This document shows, one piece after another, positions 36,546 to 44,174 of a DNA stretch of 64,000 nucleotides (positions are counted from its first letter, which is position 1; the number at the start of each line of letters is the position of its first letter). This stretch comes from Sphingobium sp. WTD-1 (GTDB lineage: Bacteria; Pseudomonadota; Alphaproteobacteria; Sphingomonadales; Sphingomonadaceae), in the NCBI RefSeq assembly GCF_030128825.1, contig NZ_CP119127.1:2418001-2482000 (forward strand), written 5' to 3'. The notes under the pieces were generated by a model. That model searched no databases, was not told the DNA's origin, and saw only the letters and a program-made list of their open reading frames with translations. Position numbers and translations under genes: made by a program.

Positions 36546-38006
36546 TCAGAAGCTGCCGATCGTCGACCCGATCAGGATGACGGCGACCAGCGCCGCAAGC
36601 GAGCTGACGATGCCGGCCATGGCGATATCCAGATAGGATTCGCGGTGGGTGACGCCGCTCAGCGCCAGCAGGGTGACGATCGCACCATTATGCGGCAAGA
36701 TGTCGAGTGTGCCCGACCCGATCACCGCCACCCGGTGCATGATGGCGGGATCGGTGCCGGTCTGCGCCGCAATATCCATATAGGTCGGCCCCAGCGCCTC
36801 CAGCGCGATGGTGAGCCCGCCCGATGCCGATCCGGTGAGCGCGGCGAGCAGGTTGGTCGCCACCGCCAGCGACACCAGCGGCCCGCCGCCCATGCCCAGC
36901 ACCCAGTCGCGGATCATGTGAAAGGCGGGCAGCGCGGCGATCACCGCGCCGAAGCCGACCAGGCTCGCCACGCTGATGATCGGCAGCACGGCGGCGTTGG
37001 CGCCCGAATCGATGCTGTCGCGCAGGCTGGGCAGGCGGCCCCGGTTGCACAGGATGATGGCGATCGTCGCGATCATCAGCGCGGCCGTCACCGACCATAT
37101 GCCCGCAACCGCGCCCAGGCTGGTGCTGCCCCATAACGGCTCCGCCAGGAAGGGCGCGTCCCAGGTCGGGAACAGCCAGAGCGACAGGATGAGGTTGCAG
37201 CCGATCATCACCCCGATCGGCAGGAAGGCGATGGCGAGCGAGGGGCGGTCGTCGGTGGGCGCGCCCTTGTCCATCTCCGCGGGGTCGAAGGTGGAGGCCG
37301 TCGTCGTATGCTCGCGCATCCGCGCGCTGTCGACCGGCGCGGCGGGGGAGAGGCTCGGGTCATAGCCTTCCAGCCGGGCAGCGGCGGCCGCCTGCGCCCG
37401 CAGCAGCCAGCCCAGGCCCACCGCCAGCATGATGACCGCGGCGATCAGGCCCAGGCCCGGCGCGGCATAGATGGAGGTGCCGAAGAAGGGCATGGGAATG
37501 ACATTCTGGATCGCCGGCGTGCCCGGCAGCGCCGTCATGGTGAAGGTCGACGTGCCCAGGATGATGGTCGCGGGCACCAGCCGCCGGGGAATGTTGCCGG
37601 CGCGGAACAGCGCCTGCGCCATCGGCACCAGCACGAAGAAGGCGACGAACAGGCTGACCCCGCCATAGGTCAGGATCGCGCCGGCCAGCACCACCGCCAT
37701 GATCGCGCGACCGGACCCCAGCCAGCCGATCATGGCATCGGCGATGCTACGCACCGATCCGCTGTCGTTCATCAGCTTGGCGAAGATCGCCCCGAGCAGG
37801 AACAGCGGGAAGAATTGGGCCAGGAAGCCGGCGGCGGCGACCATGAAGATCTGGGTCCAGCTCGCCAGCATCGGATAGCCCGAAAAGCAGGCCGCGATCA
37901 TCGCCAGCGCCGGGGCGAGGAACAGCACGCTCCAGCCGCGATAGGCCATGGCGATCAGCGCGCCGAGCGCGACCAGGATGCCAAGGAAGCTGAGCGTCTC
38001 AGACAT
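36546..38006 (-). CDS. GntP-family permease
   Basis: 486-residue, 12-14 segment membrane permease similar to the GntP/citrate-H+ symporter group. Start at ATG 38006 (MSETLSFLGILVALG) because the upstream frame lies in the previous gene. Visible are QFFPLFLLGAIFAKLMNDSGSVRSIA, LTYGGVSLFVAFFVLVPMAQALFRA, and LTGSASGGLTIALEALGPTYMD, typical of the family, with a polar loop near residues 225-260. The start overlaps the end of the upstream patatin gene by 8 bases, so the pair is translationally coupled. Substrate (gluconate-like or other organic acid) is unknown. Confidence 0.85.
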   Translation of the reverse strand: MSETLSFLGILVALGALIAMAYRGWSVLFLAPALAMIAACFSGYPMLASWTQIFMVAAAGFLAQFFPLFLLGAIFAKLMNDSGSVRSIADAMIGWLGSGRAIMAVVLAGAILTYGGVSLFVAFFVLVPMAQALFRAGNIPRRLVPATIILGTSTFTMTALPGTPAIQNVIPMPFFGTSIYAAPGLGLIAAVIMLAVGLGWLLRAQAAAAARLEGYDPSLSPAAPVDSARMREHTTTASTFDPAEMDKGAPTDDRPSLAIAFLPIGVMIGCNLILSLWLFPTWDAPFLAEPLWGSTSLGAVAGIWSVTAALMIATIAIILCNRGRLPSLRDSIDSGANAAVLPIISVASLVGFGAVIAALPAFHMIRDWVLGMGGGPLVSLAVATNLLAALTGSASGGLTIALEALGPTYMDIAAQTGTDPAIMHRVAVIGSGTLDILPHNGAIVTLLALSGVTHRESYLDIAMAGIVSSLAALVAVILIGSTIGSF

Positions 38007-39033
38007 GGGCGAGCAGCGCGTCGATATCGAGTGTCGATTCCCGGCCGATCGCCTGGCCATGCTCCTTCAGGAAATCATCCGCCGCCTTGCGCCCGATCTT
38101 CTTGAGCTTCCACAGGAAAGCCCATTCGGCATTCAGCTTGGACGAATGGCCGAATTGCAGCATGTCGGCGCTGGCGATGCGGTGGATGCGCATCTTCGCC
38201 CATTTCTCGCCTTCGCCATGGCCGGGGTCGGCGACCTGGCGCAGCAGCGCCATCATCCGGATTTCCTGCAACAGCACGGCGTTGAAGGAAATTTCGTTCA
38301 ACCGGCTGGCAATGTCGCGCGCGGCGTAGAGGTCGGTGGCGCGCTCGACCGGGTTCACCTGGATCAGGATGGTGTCGTCCGAATCACAGTCACGCACCAG
38401 CGGCGTCAGCGTCGGATTGCCCGAATAGCCGCCGTCCCAATAGGCCTCGCCATCTATCTCGACCGCATGGAACATGGTCGGCAGGCAGGCAGAGGCGAGC
38501 AGTACGTCGGGGGTGATCTCGGCATTGCGGAATACGCGGGCCTGGCCGGTGCGCACGCTGGTCGCGGTGATGAACAGGCGGATCGGGCTGGCGGCGAGAT
38601 GGTCGAAATCGACGCATTCGTTGAGGATGTCGGTCAGCGGGTTGAACCCGCCCGGATTGAGATCATAGGGCGAGCAGAGCCGTGCCATCAGGTCCATGCC
38701 GACATAGAGCGGCGAATAATCGAGCGTCCAGCGGCCGAGCGCTATGTCGAGCGGACTGCGGCGGAACGGGCTGAACATCGCTCCGTCCGACACCTTGCTC
38801 CAGAAACGGGTGAGGGCGCGGCGGGCACCCGGCGCGCCGCCATGGGCATAGCCGCTGGCCAGCACGGCCGCGTTCATCGCCCCGGCCGACGTGCCGGATA
38901 TGCCGTCAATCCGCAGCCAGGGTTCTTCGAGCAGGCGATCGAGCACGCCCCAGGTGAAGGCGCCATGGGCGCCGCCGCCCTGCAGGGCCAGGTCGATCAG
39001 GCGGCTTTGCGGTGCGGCAGTCGGATCGGGCAT
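37999..39033 (-). CDS. Patatin-like phospholipase
   Basis: 344-residue lipid acyl hydrolase from ATG 39033. The oxyanion loop QGGGAHGAF at 19-26, the nucleophile S49 in GISGTSAGAM and the dyad aspartate in YWDGGYSGNP are intact. A DUF3734-type C-terminal half follows (VNPVERATDLYAARDIASRLNEISFNAVLLQE), which is known from a subset of bacterial patatins implicated in PHA or lipid metabolism. No signal peptide, so probably cytoplasmic. Its end overlaps the GntP permease start by 8 bases. Confidence 0.9.
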   Translation of the reverse strand: MPDPTAAPQSRLIDLALQGGGAHGAFTWGVLDRLLEEPWLRIDGISGTSAGAMNAAVLASGYAHGGAPGARRALTRFWSKVSDGAMFSPFRRSPLDIALGRWTLDYSPLYVGMDLMARLCSPYDLNPGGFNPLTDILNECVDFDHLAASPIRLFITATSVRTGQARVFRNAEITPDVLLASACLPTMFHAVEIDGEAYWDGGYSGNPTLTPLVRDCDSDDTILIQVNPVERATDLYAARDIASRLNEISFNAVLLQEIRMMALLRQVADPGHGEGEKWAKMRIHRIASADMLQFGHSSKLNAEWAFLWKLKKIGRKAADDFLKEHGQAIGRESTLDIDALLAHV

Positions 39034-39140
39034 CGGGCACCTCGCGCTTGGCGGGCATGGCCCGCTGTCGGAGCTTGTTGCGATGCAGCATGGGACCATT
39101 GCGGCCCGCCAATGTCAACGCCTTGCGCGTTGCACAAACC

Positions 39141-39788
39141 TCATTCCCGACCCGCGCGGATCGCCGCGCCGCCCGCGATCGGCGTGATCGCGACCAGCAG
39201 CAGGGAGGCGGCGCCCAGGAATTTGAACGCGGCGCCGCTGCCATCGCCCAGTGTGCCTGCGCCAAAGATCAGCAGCGGCACCGCCAGCGGCAGGGCGAGC
39301 AGGCCCGCCAGCGCGCCCGACGAGCGCAGCCCGGCGGTCAGGGTCGCCACCAGCAGGCCAAGCGCGGCCAGCGCGGGCGTGCCGATCAGCAGCCCGGCCT
39401 CCAGCGTCAGGATCGTCGCGCCGTCCAGCTTCAGCAGCGCGGCGGCGGGCAGGGCGGCGATCATCAGCGGCGGACCGAAACCCAGCCAATGGGCGATCAG
39501 CCGGGCGATCACCACCATCTCCTCGCTGATGCCGCGCAGCGCGATCTGGTCCAGGATGCCGGCATCGCGATCCGGCGCGACCAGCCGGTCGACCGGCAGC
39601 AGGCTGGCGAGCAGCGCCGCGATCCACAGCATGCCGCCGCCGGTGCGGGCGAGCAGGGCGGCGTCGGGACCGACCGCGAAGGGATAGAGGCTGGCGACCA
39701 GCAGCAGGAAGGCGACCGGCAGCCACAGCCCGGCCGAGCGCCAGGCCTGTCCCAGGTCGCGGGTGACGAGCAGGGCGATCAGTCGCAT
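39141..39788 (-). CDS. ccmB: Heme exporter permease CcmB
   Basis: 215-residue membrane protein with six segments, the permease of the cytochrome c maturation ABC transporter. It begins MRLIALLVTRDLGQAWRS and contains LYPFAVGP, LLPVDRLVAPDRDAGILDQIALRG and the C-terminal LLVAITPIAGGAAIRA, all typical of CcmB. The start overlaps the ccmA stop by ten bases. ccmC and ccmD are not found next to it within the window. Confidence 0.93.
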   Translation of the reverse strand: MRLIALLVTRDLGQAWRSAGLWLPVAFLLLVASLYPFAVGPDAALLARTGGGMLWIAALLASLLPVDRLVAPDRDAGILDQIALRGISEEMVVIARLIAHWLGFGPPLMIAALPAAALLKLDGATILTLEAGLLIGTPALAALGLLVATLTAGLRSSGALAGLLALPLAVPLLIFGAGTLGDGSGAAFKFLGAASLLLVAITPIAGGAAIRAGRE

Positions 39789-40396
39789 GACGCCTCCTGT
39801 GCCGGGTCCGGTACATGGGCAGCCATGTCGATCCGCACCGGATCGGTCAGCGGCAAAGGCTGGTGCGAGGCGGCGACGACGATGCCGCCGGTCGCCAGAT
39901 GGTCCGCCACCGCCGCGCCGAGCAGCGCGACCGAAGCGTCGTCCAGGCCGTTTGCCGGTTCATCGAGCAGCCAGATCGCCGCGCCGCTGGCGATCACGCG
40001 GGCAAGCATGGCGCGCTTGCGCTGGCCAGTGGAAAGCATGCGCACGGGCACGTCGCGCAACGGGGCGAGCGCCATGGCGTGGAGCGCGCGGTCGAGCGCG
40101 GCCGCATCCACCCGGTCGAGCTGCGCCCAGAAGCCGAGTGCGCGGTGGAATGGCAATTCCATGTCGAGCGCCAGCCGCTCGTCGGCCAGCGCGACGCTGC
40201 CCTGGCGATCGATCGTCCCGGCATAGGCGGGCAGCAGTCCGGCGCACTGGCGCAGCAGGCTCGACTTGCCGATGCCGTTGGCGCCGTGCAGCAACGCGCT
40301 GCCGCCGGCCGCCAGCACCAGGTCGACGCCGGCAAAGAGCAGGCGTCCGCCGCGCAGACAGGCCAGGCCCGACAGGCGCAGCGCCGCGCCGCTCAT
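39779..40396 (-). CDS. ccmA: Heme exporter ATP-binding protein CcmA
   Basis: 205-residue ABC ATPase of the cytochrome c maturation system, which powers release of holo-CcmE. Walker A is GANGIGKSS (38-46), the signature is LSTGQRKRAML and Walker B is IWLLDEPANGLD, with the switch histidine in VVAASHQPL. It lies directly upstream of ccmB with overlap and its start overlaps the stop of the zincin gene (four bases), so the three genes form one minus-strand unit. Confidence 0.94.
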   Translation of the reverse strand: MSGAALRLSGLACLRGGRLLFAGVDLVLAAGGSALLHGANGIGKSSLLRQCAGLLPAYAGTIDRQGSVALADERLALDMELPFHRALGFWAQLDRVDAAALDRALHAMALAPLRDVPVRMLSTGQRKRAMLARVIASGAAIWLLDEPANGLDDASVALLGAAVADHLATGGIVVAASHQPLPLTDPVRIDMAAHVPDPAQEASCD

Positions 40397-40800
40397 GGGG
40401 CGACCATATCCTCCAGCACATGCATGTCGATGTCCGACAGGCCGAAATGATGGCCGACCTCATGCACCACGACATGGGTGATGAGCGCTTCGAGCGGCAC
40501 GCCGGTCTCCACCCATTCGTCGAGCAGCGGGCGGCGGAAAAGATGCACGGTCGGCGGCAGGTCGCCGGTCTGCGCCTCCTGCCCGAAGGGACGGCCGCTA
40601 TAGAGGCCGGTCAGGCCGAACGGATCGTCAATCTCCATCTCCTTCAGGATATCGGCGTCGGCGAAATCCTCGACCAGCATCACGACATTGGAGAGATAGG
40701 AACGGAAGGGCTCGGGCAGGCGGCTCAGGGCCTCCAGCGCGAGTATCTCGATTTCCTGTGGGGTAGGGGCGAAGCGGAACGATTGACCAGTGTCAGGCAT
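40393..40800 (-). CDS. Minimal zincin-like metallopeptidase
   Basis: 135-residue member of the small metallopeptidase family (MMP/zincin-like, PF06262 type as I recall). The zinc motif is HVVVHEVGHHFGLSD, an HExxHxxGxxD arrangement, at the C-terminus. Start at ATG 40800; the frame remains open further upstream but without family similarity. The N-terminal half reads ALEALSRLPEPFRSYLSNVVMLVEDFAD and then LTGLYSGRPF, both family features. Overlaps ccmA in a TGATG-like junction. No substrate is known for the family. Confidence 0.88.
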   Translation of the reverse strand: MPDTGQSFRFAPTPQEIEILALEALSRLPEPFRSYLSNVVMLVEDFADADILKEMEIDDPFGLTGLYSGRPFGQEAQTGDLPPTVHLFRRPLLDEWVETGVPLEALITHVVVHEVGHHFGLSDIDMHVLEDMVAP

Positions 40801-40840
40801 GGCTGTCACATAGGCGAAAGAAATAACGCAGGATAGAGAA

Positions 40841-41131
40841 ATGCTTGTCAGGTTGAACGAAACGGAACGCGCGATCGCGCTGGCGGATTTGCCCGAATGG
40901 ACGGCGGTCGCCGAACCGGACGGGATCGCGCGCAGCTTCACCTTTCCCGACTTCGTCGCTGCCTTCGGCTTCATGACGCGCGTCGCGCTGCTGGCGGAAA
41001 AGGCCGATCATCATCCCGAATGGTCGAACGTCTATAATCGGGTCGAAATCACGCTCACCACCCATGATGCCGGCGGCCTGTCGCAACGGGACATCGATCT
41101 GGCGAAGGGGATAGAGGCGCTGCTGCGCTGA
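40841..41131 (+). CDS. phhB: 4a-hydroxytetrahydrobiopterin dehydratase (PCD/DCoH)
   Basis: 96-residue pterin-4a-carbinolamine dehydratase, which recycles the pterin cofactor of aromatic amino-acid hydroxylases. The diagnostic core [30 protein letters not shown] carries the catalytic histidines. The N-terminus [23 protein letters not shown] is standard. Divergent from the zincin-ccm operon with a 40-base gap. No phenylalanine hydroxylase gene is adjacent. Confidence 0.93.
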   Translation: MLVRLNETERAIALADLPEWTAVAEPDGIARSFTFPDFVAAFGFMTRVALLAEKADHHPEWSNVYNRVEITLTTHDAGGLSQRDIDLAKGIEALLR

Positions 41132-41180
41132 TGCTTGACGCGGCATCGCCCGGCCGATAATCGCCCCGGCAACATCAAGA

Positions 41181-41245
41181 GTCGGGCCAACGTCCGACAC
41201 CAACCTGCTCCCCGAGCAAGGTGGTGCCTTTCGAAAGAAGGGGAT
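41181..41245 (+). promoter_or_regulatory. Structured leader upstream of threonine aldolase
   Basis: Between phhB and the threonine aldolase there are 201 non-coding bases with consecutive hairpins: GTCGG/CCGAC at 41181-41198, a strong stem CACCAACCTGCTC (41198-41210) with GAGCAAGGTGGTG (41214-41226) around a CCC loop, and CCTT-TCGAAAG-AAGG at about 41227-41240. I cannot match this to a known riboswitch class. It may be a cis-regulatory RNA or an attenuator. Confidence 0.45.
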
Positions 41246-41332
41246 GTGGCCGGACCGGCAATCCAACGGGACATGCAGCCACGACGACGTTGATTCGATG
41301 CTTGGTCACACACCAGCAGACGGAAGCATGAC

Positions 41333-42379
41333 GTGCCCATTTCCACACAGCAATTTGCCAGCGACAATTATGCCGGAGCCTGCCCCGAGGCACTCGACGC
41401 GATGCTTGCGGCGAACAGCGGATCGGCGACGGCCTATGGCGAGGATGAATGGACGCAGCGCGCGGCGGACAATTTCCGCGCCCTGTTCGGCGGCGATGCG
41501 GAAGTCTTCTTCGTCTTCAACGGCACCGCCGCCAATTCGCTGGCGCTCGCGGCGCTGTGTCAATCCTATCATAGCGTGATCTGTTCGGCCGCCGCCCATG
41601 TCGAGACCGACGAATGCGGCGCGCCCGAATTTTTTTCCAACGGGTCGAAGCTGCTCGCCGCGCCCTCGCTCGACGGCAAGCTGACGCCGGACGCGATCCG
41701 GCAACTGGCGACCAGCCGCTCCGACATCCATTTCCCCAAGCCGCGCGTCGTCACCATCACCCAGCCGACCGAGACCGGCCTTGTCTACACGGTCGAGGAA
41801 GTGCGCGCGATTTCCGCCGTGTGCCGCGAACTGGGGCTGAAGCTGCATATGGACGGCGCCCGCTTCGCCCATGCCTGCGCCAGCCTCAACTGTGACCCGG
41901 CGGAGATCAGCTGGAAGGCGGGCGTCGATGTGCTCTGCTTTGGCGGCACCAAGAATGGCATGGCCGTGGGCGAGGCGGTGATCTTCTTCGACCGCGCGCT
42001 GGCGCAGGATTTCGACTATCGCTGCAAGCAGGCGGGACAGCTGGCGTCGAAGATGCGTTTCCTGTCCGCGCCGTGGATCGGCCTACTGGAAAGCGGTGCC
42101 TGGCTGCGCAACGCCCGCCACGGCAATGATTGCGCGACCCGGCTGGCGGCGGCGATCGCCGACCTGCCCGATGTCAGCCCGATCTTCCCGGTGGAGGCCA
42201 ATGCGCTGTTCCTTGCGGCCCCCGCGCCGGTGCTGGACGCGCTGCGCGCGCGCGGCTGGCGTTTCTACACCTTCATCGGCGGCGGCGCGCGATTCATGTT
42301 CGCCTGGGATGCGCAGGTGGAGCGGGTCGACGAACTGGCCCGCGACATCCGGGAAGCCTGTCTGGCGGTCGCCGCCTGA
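41333..42379 (+). CDS. ltaE: Low-specificity L-threonine aldolase
   Basis: PLP enzyme that splits L-threonine or allo-threonine into glycine and acetaldehyde. 348 residues, starting at GTG 41333 with GGAAG 8 bases upstream. Family features: FASDNYAGACPEALDAM, VFFVFNGTAANSLAL, AAHVETDECGAPEFF, LKLHMDGARFAHAC and the PLP lysine K207 in CFGGTKNGMAVGEAV. It supplies glycine, which links it loosely to the gcv genes elsewhere in the window. A structured leader precedes it. Confidence 0.92.
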   Translation: MPISTQQFASDNYAGACPEALDAMLAANSGSATAYGEDEWTQRAADNFRALFGGDAEVFFVFNGTAANSLALAALCQSYHSVICSAAAHVETDECGAPEFFSNGSKLLAAPSLDGKLTPDAIRQLATSRSDIHFPKPRVVTITQPTETGLVYTVEEVRAISAVCRELGLKLHMDGARFAHACASLNCDPAEISWKAGVDVLCFGGTKNGMAVGEAVIFFDRALAQDFDYRCKQAGQLASKMRFLSAPWIGLLESGAWLRNARHGNDCATRLAAAIADLPDVSPIFPVEANALFLAAPAPVLDALRARGWRFYTFIGGGARFMFAWDAQVERVDELARDIREACLAVAA

Positions 42380-42617
42380 CCACAAGCTGATCCGAATAGG
42401 CGCAAGGCCATGGGCGGGCTGGCGATGGTGCGCGCCCATTCATGTCCTTGTTGCGATATCGAAATGTCATGATCTGGCGCGGTCAAATGGCGGGATGATC
42501 CGTTGAGGATGCTCCAAAGCGGATGATCTTGCCTGGCGCAGCCAATTGAAAAGACGCGCTGATCCGGGCCTTCATCACGCCGCCGGCACAGGGGCCGGTG
42601 CGTGGACGGAGGCTGTC

Positions 42618-43670
42618 ATGAAGAGGATCGGATGGTTTCTGCTGGGCGTCATGGCGCCGCTGCCGGCGCCGGCGCAGGAGGCGGCTTCGATGGCCGAGGC
42701 GCGGGCGGCGATCGAGACCGCCGATCTGGCCGCGCTGCCGCTGGAGGTGCGCGCCGCGATCGGCAGGGCCTATTCGGTGTCGGAAATCCTGCAGATACGG
42801 GGCGTCGAGAAGGTGCCGGGCCAGACGCTGGCGGTCGACGAATTGATCTTCAAGCCTGATGGCACGATCGAGTTTACCGGCCAGCATCCCTGGGTGCTGC
42901 TGTTCGCCAAGCGGATGCGGATCGAGGATCCGCACTCCTTGCTGGGTATCCGACGGAATACCGCGCTGCTGGCCGGACCGAAGGGCCAGGCGGGACAGAC
43001 CGGTACACGCGGTGCCCGTGGCGGCCGTCGCGGCTCTGACGGTGAGCCGGGACGGCCGGGGGGGCGCGGCACCAATGGCGGACCGGGCGCGACGGCGCGG
43101 GTACCCGACCTCTATATCGTGGCCGGCCGGCTGGAGGCGACGGCGACGGGCAGCCCGCTCAATCAGGTGCGCATGAACATCGATTTTCGTGGTGTGCCGG
43201 GTGGCGCCGGGGGCGCGGGCGGCAGCGGTGGAGCCGGCGGTGATGGCGGCGGGGGGCGTGATGGCAGGGCTGGACCGTTTGGGGATTGCCGACGAGGAGC
43301 GGGTGACGGTGGAGACGGCGGGCGTGGTGGTCCGGGGAGCAATGGCGGCGCGGGGGCCAAAGGTGGCGATGGCGGCGCGGTCTATGTCATCGGGCCGGCC
43401 GCGGTGACCGACATCTTCACCGCAGGAGACATCCTGACCGGCGGCGGGGCTGGCGGACGCGGCGGGGCTGCAGGGCCGGGTGGCCAGGGTGGTGCGCGGG
43501 GATCACGCGGATCTCAGCCGGGGACATGTGGTGGCGCGCATCCGGGCGATGTCGGCGCGATGGGGCCTCGTGGCCAAGTCGGGCCTGATGCACAGCCCGG
43601 CGCTCGGGGCCGTGTCTTCGCTGTCAGGATTGGCGGGCTGGATATGCTACAGGCGCCGCCTTCACCCTGA
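42618..43670 (+). CDS. Secreted collagen-like (Gly-rich) protein
   Basis: 350-residue exported protein from ATG 42618, with GGAGG five bases upstream. A signal peptide ends near LPAPAQ. Residues about 25-115 form an ordinary domain (VRAAIGRAYSVSEILQIRGVEKV, DELIFKPDGTIEFTGQHPWVLL), then come collagen-like Gly-x-y runs (GPKGQAGQTGTRGARGGRRG and onward), a beta-like insert VPDLYIVAGRLEATATGSPL, a second Gly-rich block (GGAGGAGGSGGAGGDGGGG), another insert VYVIGPAAVTDIFTAG and a third block. Two cysteines lie in the Gly-rich parts. Function unknown; surface or periplasmic. Confidence 0.75.
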   Translation: MKRIGWFLLGVMAPLPAPAQEAASMAEARAAIETADLAALPLEVRAAIGRAYSVSEILQIRGVEKVPGQTLAVDELIFKPDGTIEFTGQHPWVLLFAKRMRIEDPHSLLGIRRNTALLAGPKGQAGQTGTRGARGGRRGSDGEPGRPGGRGTNGGPGATARVPDLYIVAGRLEATATGSPLNQVRMNIDFRGVPGGAGGAGGSGGAGGDGGGGRDGRAGPFGDCRRGAGDGGDGGRGGPGSNGGAGAKGGDGGAVYVIGPAAVTDIFTAGDILTGGGAGGRGGAAGPGGQGGARGSRGSQPGTCGGAHPGDVGAMGPRGQVGPDAQPGARGRVFAVRIGGLDMLQAPPSP

Positions 43671-43676
43671 TATCGC

Positions 43677-44174
43677 TCAGGGTTCCTCGCCCTCGATCCG
43701 GGCGTCATAGCTGCTCAGCGCACTGATGACGTCCGGCATCTTCTCGTAGCGCTTGCGCAGCAAGGCGAGCTTCGTGTCGGTGCCGGAGCAGAGTTCGGCG
43801 ACGCTTTCCTCGATATAGGCGCGCCGTTCCGCATCATAGGGTTCCTCGCCGCGGAAATGGTCGCAGCTGTCGCGGTCGACCATGAAGGCGGTGACTTCGC
43901 GCGGGAAGGGGGCGGGCTGGGCCGCGTTGCTGGACGGCGGCAGGTCGAGCGAATTGGTCGGGCCGGGCGGGCCGACGGTGACGATCGGCGCCGGGCGCGA
44001 GGGCAGGACGGCGGGCGGAGCGGGGGGCGGCGGATCGGGCTGGACGACGGCGATGGCCACCTGCTGCGGCGTGTTTGCCGGGGCGGCCTCTGCGCTGTCG
44101 TCGGACGAGCCCTTGCAGCCGGTGACGAGCACCAGCGCCAGCATCATCGGAAACAGCTTCAAACGCCCCTTCAC
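43677..44174 (-). CDS. Uncharacterised lipoprotein
   Basis: 165 residues. An N-terminal lipobox, LVLVTGC, makes lipidation at the cysteine near residue 20 likely. A Pro/Ala-rich linker (about 30-90) follows, then a C-terminal domain with two cysteines: MVDRDSCDHFRGEEPYDAERRAYIEESVAELCSGTDTKLALLRKRYE. The start overlaps the stop of the upstream patatin-like gene by four bases (ATGA type on the minus strand), indicating coupled translation. I do not recognise a named family. Confidence 0.8.
   Translation of the reverse strand: MKGRLKLFPMMLALVLVTGCKGSSDDSAEAAPANTPQQVAIAVVQPDPPPPAPPAVLPSRPAPIVTVGPPGPTNSLDLPPSSNAAQPAPFPREVTAFMVDRDSCDHFRGEEPYDAERRAYIEESVAELCSGTDTKLALLRKRYEKMPDVISALSSYDARIEGEEP

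Noticed and set aside
41132..41332. A known SAM, THF, ZTP or glycine riboswitch before threonine aldolase
   Set aside because: None of the conserved core sequences of these classes is visible. The stems are reported as an unassigned leader instead.
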